From contig CAUYUJ010019926.1 in assembly GCA_963575745.1 (NCBI GenBank), positions 599,736-663,735 on the forward strand: DNA of 64,000 nucleotides, read 5' to 3'. This stretch comes from Prorocentrum cordatum. Taxonomy: Eukaryota > Sar > Dinophyceae > Prorocentrales > Prorocentraceae. Below are positions 22,755 through 32,474 of this stretch, piece by piece. A program made the translations under genes and the position numbers. Position 1 is the stretch's first letter. Each line of letters opens with the position of its first letter. Below the pieces are notes generated by a model. The model had not been told where the DNA came from and made no database searches. It saw only the letters and a list, made by a program, of their open reading frames with translations.

Positions 22755-25700
22755 TCAAGCGCGGGCGACGAGCTGTGGGACCCACAGCTCATCGTCCTCG
22801 ATTGTATCCTGCATGAGACTCAGCCACGGCTTGGACCAGTTCTGCAGCGAGCGGCGCTTCCCGCCCTGCTTGACGAACCCCCAGACGTCGAGGTGGTACC
22901 TGCCCGACGCGCGCATACCGTCCATGAAGGCCACCGCCCTCGCCCGGCTCATGTTGCCCCCACGGGCGATGGCGAGGACCAGCGCCTGGTGAGCGTCGTC
23001 GGCCATGCGCCTGTCGCCGCAGACGTAGTAGTGGCAATCGGGCCTCTGGATCAGCTCCCACACCTCCTGCGCCGACTGGCGGAGCCCGTCGGTGACTAGG
23101 CGCTTCTCCACGCCCGGCTCCCTGGACAGGGACACGTCGTACGTCGTCAGCGCCGACGCGTCGAGCGCCTCCTTGAACAGGCCGGCGTGCAGGGTCTCCG
23201 CGCTGCACCGATGACCGGCGAAGAGCTGGGCCTTGCCGCACTGCCCAGCCGCGCCCTTCTGCGCGTGGTGAATGCGCTCCCGGACAAAGCCGGCGAAGGG
23301 CGCGACGCCCGTGCCGGCGCCGACCATGATCATAGGCGCCTCTGGCGACTCTGGCAGGTCGAAGGACGAGGCGAGCGCGGACACCCACACAGGGCTGCCC
23401 ACCTGCAGCGAGTGCAGATAGCCGGAGGCCAGCCCGCGGCCGCTGCCAACGCAGACGAGGCCCACGCAGAGCTCGACCACGCTGGGGCTGACCACGTTGC
23501 TGCTCGCGATGGAATACAGCCTCGGGAACTGCAAGGGCCGCGCGCCGAAGAGGGCGCCGAGCGTGATCTTGCCCTTCGCCCGTGGGAAGGCGTGCAGGAG
23601 GCTTGACAACCACCAGAACTGCTCGGCGACCATCTCGCTGTCCTGCTGCATTAGCTCCTGGTGCTCCTCTGCGGCCATGCCGCCGGCGTCCCGCACCATG
23701 CCCAGAATGCGCGGCAGGCTCGCTGGACGGACAGTGATGTTCAGGTGCCACTGCAGCGCGTCGTACAGCGTCGTCGGCTGGAACCCCAGCTCGGCCGGAT
23801 ACTGATCCTCCCCCTCCACCATGGTGGCATCGAGCCTCGCGTGCAGCCTCTCCTCTTTGATGCCCAGCTCCAGCGCGAGCCTCACGATCTCGTCGTGCGG
23901 ATTACGGGGCAGGACGCTGAGGTGACCGCCGGCGCGGTAGCTCATGCCATCGCAGCGCGAGATGTCGATGCGGATGCGCCGCGTGGACCGCTCCTCCGAA
24001 GTGTTTGCCAGCAACGGCGTGGACTCCACCACCTCCGCCCGCTTGTGGGCCCTCACCTCGCCAAGCTCAGAGGCCTCCGCGGTGCCAACGCGCGGCTCCC
24101 CCAGCCTGACGGCGAGGCAGGACTCGACCGTGCCCGCCAGCGCTTGGCGCGGCTCTAGCTCGAAGCGAAGGGCGCGCAGGAACTTCTGGAAATCCGCCGA
24201 TTGGTCCTTGCACTCGTCCGCCAGCGCCGTGGGGACGAAGCACGCGGCCCCCGCTGCCTCCAGCGTCTTGCTCACCTTCTTGCCGAAGGCGCAGAAGCCG
24301 GGGTACATGGTGCTGCCCAACGCCATCACCGCGCACCTGATTGGCTGCCCGGTCTTCTTGCTCACCAGCGGGAAAGGCAGGACGTCTGGGAAGGCGGCGC
24401 CGTTCTGTGGGGCGGCGCCGTCGTTGAAGGTCGCGATGAAGCAGACGATGTGGGTGAACCTCTGGACCATCTTCTCGCCCAGGGAGTTCAACTCCATCAC
24501 CCACGGCCCGTACGCCAATCCGAGCTCCTTGGCCGTATTTCTGGCAAACTGCTCCGCGGTGCCGGTGGTGCTGGCGTAGACGATCAAGACCTTGCGAGGG
24601 TCGTCCTGTAGGGGGCGGTCCTGGAGAGACACGTGGCTCTCGGTCAGTTTGGAGCCCTCCAGGCCCGACGCGTCCTCCACCACCCACCTGTCGCAGTGGT
24701 AGTGGAACTGTGGGCGGAGGTAGAAGTCGCGCATCTCGTAATGCCACGCTGGGCAATGCACGCCGAGGAAGCCTCCGATCCAGCTCCACTGCGCGGGCAC
24801 CTCTCGCCCGCACTGCTTCTCCCTGTCCACGTGGGTCAAGAACTGCTGGGAGCAAGTGTAGTGGTCCACGATGCTGAACCGCGACTTCTGGAACGAGTGG
24901 GTCACCGCGGCGCTCATCTTCTGCAGCACCATGGCGCGCCAACCAGAGGAGTTCGAGCTGGTGTCGAAGCCGCAAATCTTGGCGACCTCCGGGCCGACGC
25001 CGTAGCGCTCAACCAGATTCCGGGCGATCTCCAGGTCGACGAACCAGCCGTTGAAGGGGCAACAGGGGTAGTCCACCCCGCCGATCCGCATGGTGAAGTT
25101 GTTGATTGCGGGGAGGGAGGTCCACTTCAGGCCCAGCTTCGCGAGCTTGGGGTGCTCGGGGTGCGTGATGGGAATCTCGCAGAAGAGCTTGCGCGGGAGC
25201 TCGCACATCTGCGGGTCCTGGCCCGGGAGCTGCACAATCTGCGGCAGGGGGTCAAACTTGGTCCGCTTCGTCGGCGGCTTCCACCCAAACGTCTTCATCA
25301 CCATCTCCGTAAACTTGACGTTGGCGGGGTCGCCAAGGACACTGCCATCCTCCTGCGCGTAGCCGGCGTACCTACAGAACTGATGGTTCCAGAAGCGAAT
25401 GCCCCACTGCTCGTGCGGCTTCTTGGGCGCGAAGACGGTCATCGTGGACTGCACGATGCCTCCTCCAGCGGCGACCTTCAGATGCTCTTCGCACTCATCG
25501 AAGATCTGCTTTGCGCAGGTCACGTGCCTGCAATCGCGGATGACCAGCGTGTCCCACGCGATTCGGCCAGGACACTTCGCGGAGTTGCGCCAGGCCTGCC
25601 TGGCGCCGGCCTGTAGCTCGTGGGTGGTGTGCCTGTAGGTACCGCTGATGGCGATCTCACTCCGGACCTGGCTCATGCGGAAGTCGAACATGGCAGGGGT

Positions 25701-27038
25701 CCACTCCTCCTCCTTAGCGAGCACCGAGAAGAACTCCTCCGCTTCCGCGTACAGACGTTTCCCGACAGCCATCCGCACGGAGACGACCGTGGCGCAGTAC
25801 GTGAACAAGAACGCCCACATGTCCAGGACGCCCTTGCTCATCTCGAACCTGTCGCTCAGGGTCTCCAGCAGAACACCCCCGACCTTGGGGAAGGTCTCGG
25901 ACGGGATCATGGCCTCTTGGAGCGCCTGCGCGAGCTTCGAGAAGGCGTCGGACATCATGGCTTCGCGCACGCCGGCGCCAAATGACTCTGCTTTGCCGAT
26001 GACCTGCAGCGTCCGCTGCAGGTGCAGAGTCAAATGGTCCATGTCCGCGTGTGGGAAGTCGTCGCCAAGCTCTGGGTAGTTGGTCAGCAGCCTCTGGTAG
26101 AAGTCATCGCCAAAGCCTCGCATGGACTGGAGCGCCGCGGCCTGGCGCTGCACCACCACGGCGTCGGGGGACTGCAGCGTGTCGACGAACTTCTGGAAGA
26201 CGTCATGGGCCTTCTGCATGACGTGGATGTGGAAGAAGCGGCTGATGGCGCCGTCCTCGCCCATCTCCAAGTCCACCCCGTCATGATCCTTGTAGAGGTA
26301 TGGGTTGTGGGTCCGAATGGCGAACATGAAGGCCTCCTTTAGCAAGGCCCAGTGCTTCGGCCGGATGCCCATCAGCGTGTAGTGGGACATGATGCCGCAG
26401 GGGTCGTCGCCGAAGTCCCGCGTCACGCAAGCCGGGAAGCCGGCTGTGTAGCTCTCCCTGCCGTGGACCTCCGTCCTCCGGTCCAGCGCGCGGGCACATT
26501 TGTCGATCATCTGGAACATGTCGTGCGCCACCTCATCGAACTTGAGCCGCAGTACCTCGTAGATCTGCGGGTCCAGGTGGATCCAGCGGTAGACCATGGC
26601 CTCCATGGTGGCATCCTTGAAGGCAAGGGTGCGATTCCACGCACCCTTGACCACGACGATGTCCTCTGCGCTCAGCGGCATGCGTGCGCCTCGAAGCCGG
26701 CGGATCTCATCCATGTCGGACACCGTGCGCCTCGAGGCCAGCAGCTGGGGTGCCTCTGGAAGCTCTGAGAGAAGCATCTTCCGGTCGCTGACCGAAGGCT
26801 GCCCGATGGCGGCCTCAGCGGCCGACACGGCAGCCTGGAGGGGGCACGGTCGGGGGGCTTGGTCGGCGGGCTTGAAGGGGGCACGAGCCCGAGGCGATGG
26901 ACCAGAGCTGGCCTGGACGGGGCACGTGCCCGAGGCGTTGGTCACTGGGCACACCTGGGCCCCCTTGCTCAAGCCATCTGGGCCCTCGGAGGAGCTGCAG
27001 GCAGCAGCCGGTCCCTGCGCCGAGTGGCAGGCACCCAT
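22755..27038 (-). CDS. NOS: Globin-globin-nitric oxide synthase fusion
   Basis: An intronless frame of 1,427 residues from ATG 27038. NOS makes nitric oxide and citrulline from arginine using NADPH and oxygen. In order: Ser/Pro/Ala-rich leader (1-120); a globin-like domain (about 122-290) with candidate proximal His219; a second (about 300-430) with Ala372 there; oxygenase (about 445-785) with heme Cys489 in RNSAKCPGRIAW, WNHQFCRYAGY, and arginine-binding Glu670 in PFNGWFVDLE; FMN module (VLIVYASTTGTAEQ, 817-830); FAD motif RLYSIASS (1173-1180); NADPH motifs MVGAGTGVAPF (1238) and CGDRRMADD (1340). The ~30-residue oxygenase-FMN linker is acidic, with no basic calmodulin-binding helix; no CxxxxC zinc site is seen. 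I chose this ATG because it gives the acylation motif MGACHS and sits in a GCCATGG context; the frame stays open upstream to 27341. Cyanobacterial globin-NOS fusions are known; I infer Ca-independent, membrane-associated activity. Confidence 0.95.
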   Translation of the reverse strand: MGACHSAQGPAAACSSSEGPDGLSKGAQVCPVTNASGTCPVQASSGPSPRARAPFKPADQAPRPCPLQAAVSAAEAAIGQPSVSDRKMLLSELPEAPQLLASRRTVSDMDEIRRLRGARMPLSAEDIVVVKGAWNRTLAFKDATMEAMVYRWIHLDPQIYEVLRLKFDEVAHDMFQMIDKCARALDRRTEVHGRESYTAGFPACVTRDFGDDPCGIMSHYTLMGIRPKHWALLKEAFMFAIRTHNPYLYKDHDGVDLEMGEDGAISRFFHIHVMQKAHDVFQKFVDTLQSPDAVVVQRQAAALQSMRGFGDDFYQRLLTNYPELGDDFPHADMDHLTLHLQRTLQVIGKAESFGAGVREAMMSDAFSKLAQALQEAMIPSETFPKVGGVLLETLSDRFEMSKGVLDMWAFLFTYCATVVSVRMAVGKRLYAEAEEFFSVLAKEEEWTPAMFDFRMSQVRSEIAISGTYRHTTHELQAGARQAWRNSAKCPGRIAWDTLVIRDCRHVTCAKQIFDECEEHLKVAAGGGIVQSTMTVFAPKKPHEQWGIRFWNHQFCRYAGYAQEDGSVLGDPANVKFTEMVMKTFGWKPPTKRTKFDPLPQIVQLPGQDPQMCELPRKLFCEIPITHPEHPKLAKLGLKWTSLPAINNFTMRIGGVDYPCCPFNGWFVDLEIARNLVERYGVGPEVAKICGFDTSSNSSGWRAMVLQKMSAAVTHSFQKSRFSIVDHYTCSQQFLTHVDREKQCGREVPAQWSWIGGFLGVHCPAWHYEMRDFYLRPQFHYHCDRWVVEDASGLEGSKLTESHVSLQDRPLQDDPRKVLIVYASTTGTAEQFARNTAKELGLAYGPWVMELNSLGEKMVQRFTHIVCFIATFNDGAAPQNGAAFPDVLPFPLVSKKTGQPIRCAVMALGSTMYPGFCAFGKKVSKTLEAAGAACFVPTALADECKDQSADFQKFLRALRFELEPRQALAGTVESCLAVRLGEPRVGTAEASELGEVRAHKRAEVVESTPLLANTSEERSTRRIRIDISRCDGMSYRAGGHLSVLPRNPHDEIVRLALELGIKEERLHARLDATMVEGEDQYPAELGFQPTTLYDALQWHLNITVRPASLPRILGMVRDAGGMAAEEHQELMQQDSEMVAEQFWWLSSLLHAFPRAKGKITLGALFGARPLQFPRLYSIASSNVVSPSVVELCVGLVCVGSGRGLASGYLHSLQVGSPVWVSALASSFDLPESPEAPMIMVGAGTGVAPFAGFVRERIHHAQKGAAGQCGKAQLFAGHRCSAETLHAGLFKEALDASALTTYDVSLSREPGVEKRLVTDGLRQSAQEVWELIQRPDCHYYVCGDRRMADDAHQALVLAIARGGNMSRARAVAFMDGMRASGRYHLDVWGFVKQGGKRRSLQNWSKPWLSLMQDTIEDDELWVPQLVARA

Positions 27039-27430
27039 GGCTGGTAGATGGCACCCAGAGGGCAACGCGACAGGAGAGTGTTCGAACGTGGATGAGTTGC
27101 GACACACAGGAAGAATGTTCTGAGCCTTGAACCAACATGGCCACGGACCACAAGCACGACGAACATGAGGGTACCCTCCCCGACCCGACCTCGACATTGC
27201 ACCTGGTTCCGACTGCAAGACAGAAGAACATCCTCCAAGGAGGTGAGGCCCTCCGCTGGCCAAAACACACAAAACAACATTATCCCGGCAAAGCAACCTA
27301 ACAGCGATGTGTAGGAGCATATCTGGAAGCATTCCCCTCAAGATTCAGATGAAAATCCAGTTGTAGAATTCTGCTGTTCTCGCAGTCGCAGTCGCATTCG
27401 CGATGACAGTCGCAGTGGCAACGGCAGTCG
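27039..27430 (-). promoter_or_regulatory. 5' flank of the NOS gene
   Basis: The NOS frame remains open here but its translation is low quality, so this is probably untranslated. On the minus strand a pyrimidine-rich run ends in CTACCAG two bases before the chosen ATG, a possible trans-splice acceptor. That is inference; no leader sequence or promoter element is visible. Confidence 0.3.
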
Positions 27431-29318
27431 CAGTTCAGCCTCAAGCACAGTCAGCCTCAGCCTGCCTCAGCCTCAGCCTCAGCCTCAGCCTCAGCCTCAG
27501 CCTCAGCCTCAGCCTCATCTCAGCCTCAGCCTCAGCCTGCCTCAGCCTCAGCCTCAGCCTCAGCCTCAGCCTCAGCCTCAGCCTCAGCCTCAGCCTCAGC
27601 CTCAGCCTCAGCCTCAGTCTGCCTCAGCCTCAGCCTCAGCCTGCCTCAGCCTCAGCCTCAGCCTCAGCCTCAGCCTCAGCCTCAGCCTCAGCCTCAGCCT
27701 CAGCCTCAGCCTCAGCCTCAGCCTGCCTCAGCCTCAGCCTCAGCCTGCTTCAGCCTCAGCCTCAGTCTGCCTTCAGCCTCGGCCTCAGCCTCAGCCTGCC
27801 TCAGCCTCAGCCTGCATCAGCCTCAGCCTCAGCCTCAGCCTGCCTCAGCATCAGCCTGCCTCAGCCTCAGCCTCAGCCTGCCTCTGCCTCAGCCTCAGCC
27901 TGCTTCAGCCTCAGCCTCAGTCTGCCTTCAGCCTCGGCCTCAGCCTCAGCCTGCCTCAGCCTCAGCCTGCATCAGCCTCAGCCTCAGCCTCAGCCTGCCT
28001 CAGCATCAGCCTGCCTCAGCCTCAGCCTCAGCCTGCCTCAGCCTCAGCCTCAGCCTGCTTCAGCCTCAGCCTCAGTCTGCCTTCAGCCTCGGCCTCAGCC
28101 TCAGCCTGCCTCAGCCTCAGCCTGCATCAGCCTCAGCCTCAGCCTCAGCCTGCCTCAGCTCAGCCTGCCTCAGCCTCAGCCTCAGCCTGCCTCAGCCTCA
28201 GCCTCAGCCTGCTTCAGCCTCAGCCTCAGTCTGCCTTCAGCCTCGGCCTCAGCCTCAGCCTGCCTCAGCCTCAGCCTGCATCAGCCTCAGCCTCAGCCTC
28301 AGCCTGCCTCAGCATCAGCCTGCCTCAGCCTCAGCCTCAGCCTCAGCCTCAGCCTCAGCCTGCTTCAGCCTCAGCCTCAGTCTGCCTTCAGCCTCGGCCT
28401 CAGCCTCAGCCTGCCTCAGCCTCAGCCTGCATCAGCCTCAGCCTCAGCCTCCCTGCCTCAGCATCAGCCTGCCTCAGCCTCAGCCTCAGCCTGCCTCAGC
28501 CTCAGCCTCAGCCTGCTTCAGCCTCAGCCTCAGTCTGCCTTCAGCCTCGGCCTCAGCCTCAGCCTGCCTCAGCCTCAGCATGCATCAGCCTCAGCCTCAG
28601 ACTGCCTCAGCCTGCCTCAGCCTCAGCCTCAGCCTGCTTTAGCCCTCAGCCTCAGTCTGCCTCAGCCTCAGCCTCAGCCTGCCTCAGCCTCAGCCTGCAT
28701 CAGCCTCAGCCTCAGCCTCAGCCTGCCTCAGCATCAGCCTGCCTCAGCCTCAGCCTCAGCCTGCCTCAGCCTCAGCCTCAGCCTGCTTCAGCCTCAGCCT
28801 CAGTCTGCCTTCAGCCTCGGCCTCAGCCTCAGCCTGCCTCAGCCTCAGCCTGCATCAGCCTCAGCCTCAGCCTCAGCCTCAGCCTCAGCATCAGCCTGCC
28901 TCAGCCTCAGCCTCAGCCTGCCTCAGCCTCAGCCTCAGCCTGCTCAGCCTCAGCCTCAGTCTGCCTTCAGCCTCGGCCTCAGCCTCAGCCTGCCTCAGCC
29001 TCAGCCTGCATCAGCCTCAGCCTCAGCCTGCCTCAGCATCAGCCTGCCTCAGCCTCAGCCTCAGCCTGCCTCAGCCTCAGCCTCAGCCTGCTTCAGCCTC
29101 AGCCTCAGTCTGCCTTCAGCCTCGGCCTCAGCCTCAGCCTGCCTCAGCCTCAGCCATCATCAGCCTCAGCCTCAGCCTCAGCCTGCCTCAGCCTCAGCCT
29201 CAGCCTGCCTCAGCCTCAGCCTCAGCCTGCTTTAGCCTCAGCCTCAGTCTGCCCTCAGCCTCGGCCTCAGCCTGCCTCAGCCTCAGCCTGCATCAGCCTC
29301 AGCCTCAGCCTGCCTCAG
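27431..29318. repeat. (CTCAGC)n higher-order satellite, 1.9 kb
   Basis: Hexamers CTCAGC with regular variants CTGCCTCAGC, GCATCAGC and TGCTTCAGC. The marker TGCCTTCAGCCTCGG recurs at about 27771, 27926, 28081, 28235, 28386, 28539, 28809, 28965 and 29114. This gives a 149-156-bp higher-order unit, with one interval of about 270. The 610-residue Ser/Leu/Gln frame across it is a repeat artefact. Confidence 0.95.
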
Positions 29319-29600
29319 CATTCAAAATGTGGCCCGGGAGTGGAATTTTGGGAACTCGAAGAACTCGAGGTGGCCTACAGCTGGCTCCGGGCATTCAAAG
29401 TCATGCCCAGGAGTGGAGTTATGGGAAGTCGAAGAGCACGAAGTGGCCTACAGTTGGGTGCGCCCAAAATCATGCCCTGGAATGGAATTCTGGGAACTCG
29501 AAGACCACGAAGTGGCCTACAGTTGGCTTTGGGCATTCAAAATCATGCCCAGGAATGGAGTTCTGGGACCTCGAAGACCACGAAGTGTGCAACTGTTTGC
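29319..29600 (+). repeat. 72-bp minisatellite, four units
   Basis: Units begin near 29319, 29391, 29463 and 29535, the last three exactly 72 bp apart. They share AAATCATGCCC, GGAATTCTGGGAACTCGAAG and AGTGGCCTACAGTTGG. The spacing keeps a frame open, but no protein family is recognised. Confidence 0.9.
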
Positions 29601-29752
29601 TTAATACGACTTCCGCGGATCCCTGTCCGGATGCCGCCCAGAACCCCATTGGGGAGTCATGATGCTCTCTTTCGACACTACTAGAAACCTATTTGTCTTC
29701 GCTGTTAAGTAAAAAACATTCGAAGGCACCCTCCCTCAGGATGCACTAGGAC

Positions 29753-30014
29753 AGTTTGAAGGGGGCTGGGAGGCCCAGCCAGCAGCTTCGCCTTAGGCGA
29801 AGCCAAGCTCCAGTTCTGCTGTACCGTAGTAACGATAGTCCCACTAGGAGAGGCTGTGCCATCTTAAGCAATAGGAAGATCCTTTTGGTCTCGATAGCGA
29901 TTGTGTGCCTCGCACTGAAGCACAGTCATATTTGGGCGGCCGGCCGCTTGAGCCGACGCGGCCGCGGCCGCACGTTCGCTTCCACTCCTTACGTCCCTCA
30001 GCTCGCTTTAGAGT
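29753..30014 (-). repeat. 3' LTR
   Basis: It matches 41397-41658 over 262 bp with no net length difference. It contains a perfect hairpin GCTTCGCCTTAGGCGAAGC near its outer end, eroded in the other LTR. The ends lack the usual TG...CA. Just inside, the coding strand carries a run of C where a polypurine tract would be expected. Confidence 0.9.
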
Positions 30015-30165
30015 CGGGGGGGGGAAACGAAGCGTGAGCCCGTCGCCACTATACAGCAGGCACAGCAGCGAATGTACGCAAGGACAGACGAGAAAGCGGG
30101 CCAAAAAGAAGGTGGACCCGCTCGCAAGTTGCCTCGATTGTACAGTTCCGTACTTGACGCACTCA

Positions 30166-31230
30166 TCAGGCGGCGTCAGAACATGATGTCTGGCCGGCCC
30201 GATATGGAGTATGTCTCTTCAGCTCAGGCTTGAAGGCCTGTATACCTCCCATGACGTGTAGGAGCATTTCTCTGTCGATGCTCCCCTTGGTGTGACCATC
30301 CGCAGTCATATCGCCGGCGCCGCATCACTGGATGCTGTGCACGATTCCACGCTCCATCATCTGTCGTATCCTACAGATGTGTCCTAAAAGGGTACACCCA
30401 GTCGGCTTCCTCAAGTCTTTGCTTGGCAAGGACTTAAAACCAGACTCAGCATCTATGGTCAAGGCGACCTTGATGCTCAGGCCACCCAACCCAAGTATAT
30501 CTTTCAACTGAGTGGGCGTGAGCGGTCCTGCATGGAGCCCGCGCAGAGTCACAGTCGTGGGATAACAGTCCTCCAAATAATGGGTTGCTGCTAGTGTCTC
30601 TGCTTAATAGCTCGAGCGGTCCTGCAAACGATGAGACTTGCAGTGCGCATCAATCAAATGAACGACAGGCTTTTCGGATGACGTGCTTCCACGTCGTAGC
30701 AGGTTTGCCCCGCGAATACCATAGCTTTTGACGTCGTCATCGGCGTCTCCACTCAGGCGTCGGTATCTCGAGTCGCTATGCAGGCCGACCTCGCCCGTAA
30801 GATTCATCGCCTGGTAGACGATCTGTGTTGGGCAGGCCTGTAGCTTCCTGGTGATCGCGTTCAGTCGTCTCATTTGGATGTTGGTCGGTTGGTGGACACG
30901 TTGTAGACAGACAACATACACCATCAACCACACCTGAGTGATTAGTGCATACGCAAGCGCACCCCTGAGGCTGACGAACATGTCTGCAACCACCTTGGTT
31001 GCCTGAGCGTCAGCGTCGGCGCCGGTCAGTTCAGGATGTTGTATAGGACAAGACTGTTTGATGTATTCATCTCGGCTCAAAGTGGCATTGCCGCCCTCAT
31101 CTTCGGTGTATACCACAGCACAGTTGGTGCATGTGTGCTTGTTGAGTCTACACTGACCAAAGGTATCTTCTACACTTGGCATACTTGTCAATAGTGTCTT
31201 CAGTACCAACCACATTGATGTCATCAACAT
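30166..31230 (-). pseudogene. copia pol: end of RT and RNase H (broken)
   Basis: This frame takes over from the RT segment by a frameshift near 31200. It carries the RT thumb/connection and then RNase H (LHSDSRYRRL; VHLIDAHCKSHRL; the acidic stretch ALTIDAESGFKSL). A TAA at 30604-30606 follows RSSY, and a TGA interrupts near 30345 after IVHSIQ. The frame otherwise continues through DMTADGHTKGS to a natural-looking stop at 30166, about 150 bp before the 3' LTR. The product would be inactive. Confidence 0.85.
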
Positions 31231-31744
31231 ATATGGCCGTGAGCAAGTTGTTGCTCGTCTCGAACTCCTCGTCGTAGGACGTCGGTCGGAGACCGAAACA
31301 TCTGCCGGTCCTTCTGAGCTTTAATGGGAAACCCCGTGGTGCGTCTTTGGTGCCTGTGCCTGGTTTCAAGCACTGCAGGCAGTGCTTTGACTCGTCGCAA
31401 AGCTCGAATCCTGGGAGGGTTCGGACCACTGTGGCCGACCCAGGCGGCAGAGCGAAACAAACCACACGTTCCTTTTCACCAGTAGCCTCAGCGAGTTCCG
31501 GATAGGTCAGTCCCTTCAGGAAGGCGATGTTGATATCGAGGGAAGCAATGACCCAAAGCTTATTGCACGCTGCCGTGCTAGCGAGTAGCCTCTGGTTCGA
31601 CCGTCGCGCCGTTCCCGAAAATGTTTCTACGTCGACGTTGTCAAGGTCCATGACACCTCGGAGAACCAAGCGCAATCTGATGGTACATTCCATCTTGCCC
31701 TTCTCGTTATGCACAAACTTCCATTTGTAATCGTATATCGAAGT
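31148..31744 (-). pseudogene. copia pol: reverse transcriptase (RVT_2) segment
   Basis: Contains the RVT_2 landmarks in order: RLRLVLRG, FSGTARRSNQRLLAS, the motif with catalytic Asp in SLDINIAFLKG, and IYVDDINVVG (YVDD box near 31225). A frameshift near 31744 separates it from the upstream frame, and another near 31200 from the RNase H frame. Catalytic acidic residues are present, but the chain cannot be read through. Confidence 0.9.
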
Positions 31745-32410
31745 CTAGATGTTCGACGCTATAGCTATATCTTGCATCCTGAAGCATTTGTTGTCGAACC
31801 ATGTCTTGAGATCAGTGTAGAGGGCCTTCGATACCTTATCGGAATTCGCCTGGATGTCAGCTTTCGCGAGGAGGTCGTCTTCCTTGACGGCCACAGCTCG
31901 CTTTGCAGCGGCGGTTACGTATACTCGCATAGCGGCCACCTGGACAGCATCTAGTATCATATCTTGTTGTTCGGGTAAGACTACCTTTGACATTTCCGTC
32001 GTAAAACAAAGTTCGACATATCGACCATTTGCAGATGAGTCCAGTCCGTAGCTGTCGTCTTCGACCATGGTGCACATTGGGACGTAGCACGTATCCCCGG
32101 TATCGGAGTCGTGAGTGCGCCCCCACTTCGGAGGGTGTCCCCACTGTTCATCAGTTACAATGATCAGCACACCTTGATATGAAACCATGTGTGTAGGTAT
32201 GGCGAAGAGGTCCTCTGGTGGAGTTGCCTCCAGCAGTTCCTTTTCCTCTTGTAGTTCTGCATAGCCCACTTCCATAACATGCGACTCGAGATCTGCCTCT
32301 GATTCTTGGGTAACACCATTGGGTAATGACGCGTTAAAACTGTACCCGATAGGCTGGTCCTGGGTCTCGATGTATTGGATGATCGTGTTGTCGCCCAGGT
32401 GCATCGTCAC
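31745..32410 (-). pseudogene. copia pol: region before the reverse transcriptase
   Basis: An open segment of about 220 residues with an acidic first half. It includes LFAIPTHMVSYQGVLIIVTD and ends QDIAIASNI, where a frameshift leads into the RT. It probably linked protease-side and RT modules. No catalytic motif is recognised. Confidence 0.7.
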
Positions 32411-32474
32411 CCGTCTAACAGCCTGGCCCCACTCGGGGCCATTCTTAGGAGACTGAACGTAGGTTCGAGCTCCT

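Noticed and set aside
27039-27341. Upstream extension of the NOS protein
   Set aside because: Open but poor in sequence quality; the downstream ATG has better context and yields a recognised acylation motif.
27403-29235. 610-residue Ser/Leu/Gln/Pro frame
   Set aside because: Encoded entirely by the CTCAGC satellite, with frame changes wherever unit length varies.
27431-29318. Possible CRISPR-like array
   Set aside because: There are no constant repeats with unique spacers; it is a hexamer satellite in a eukaryotic genome.
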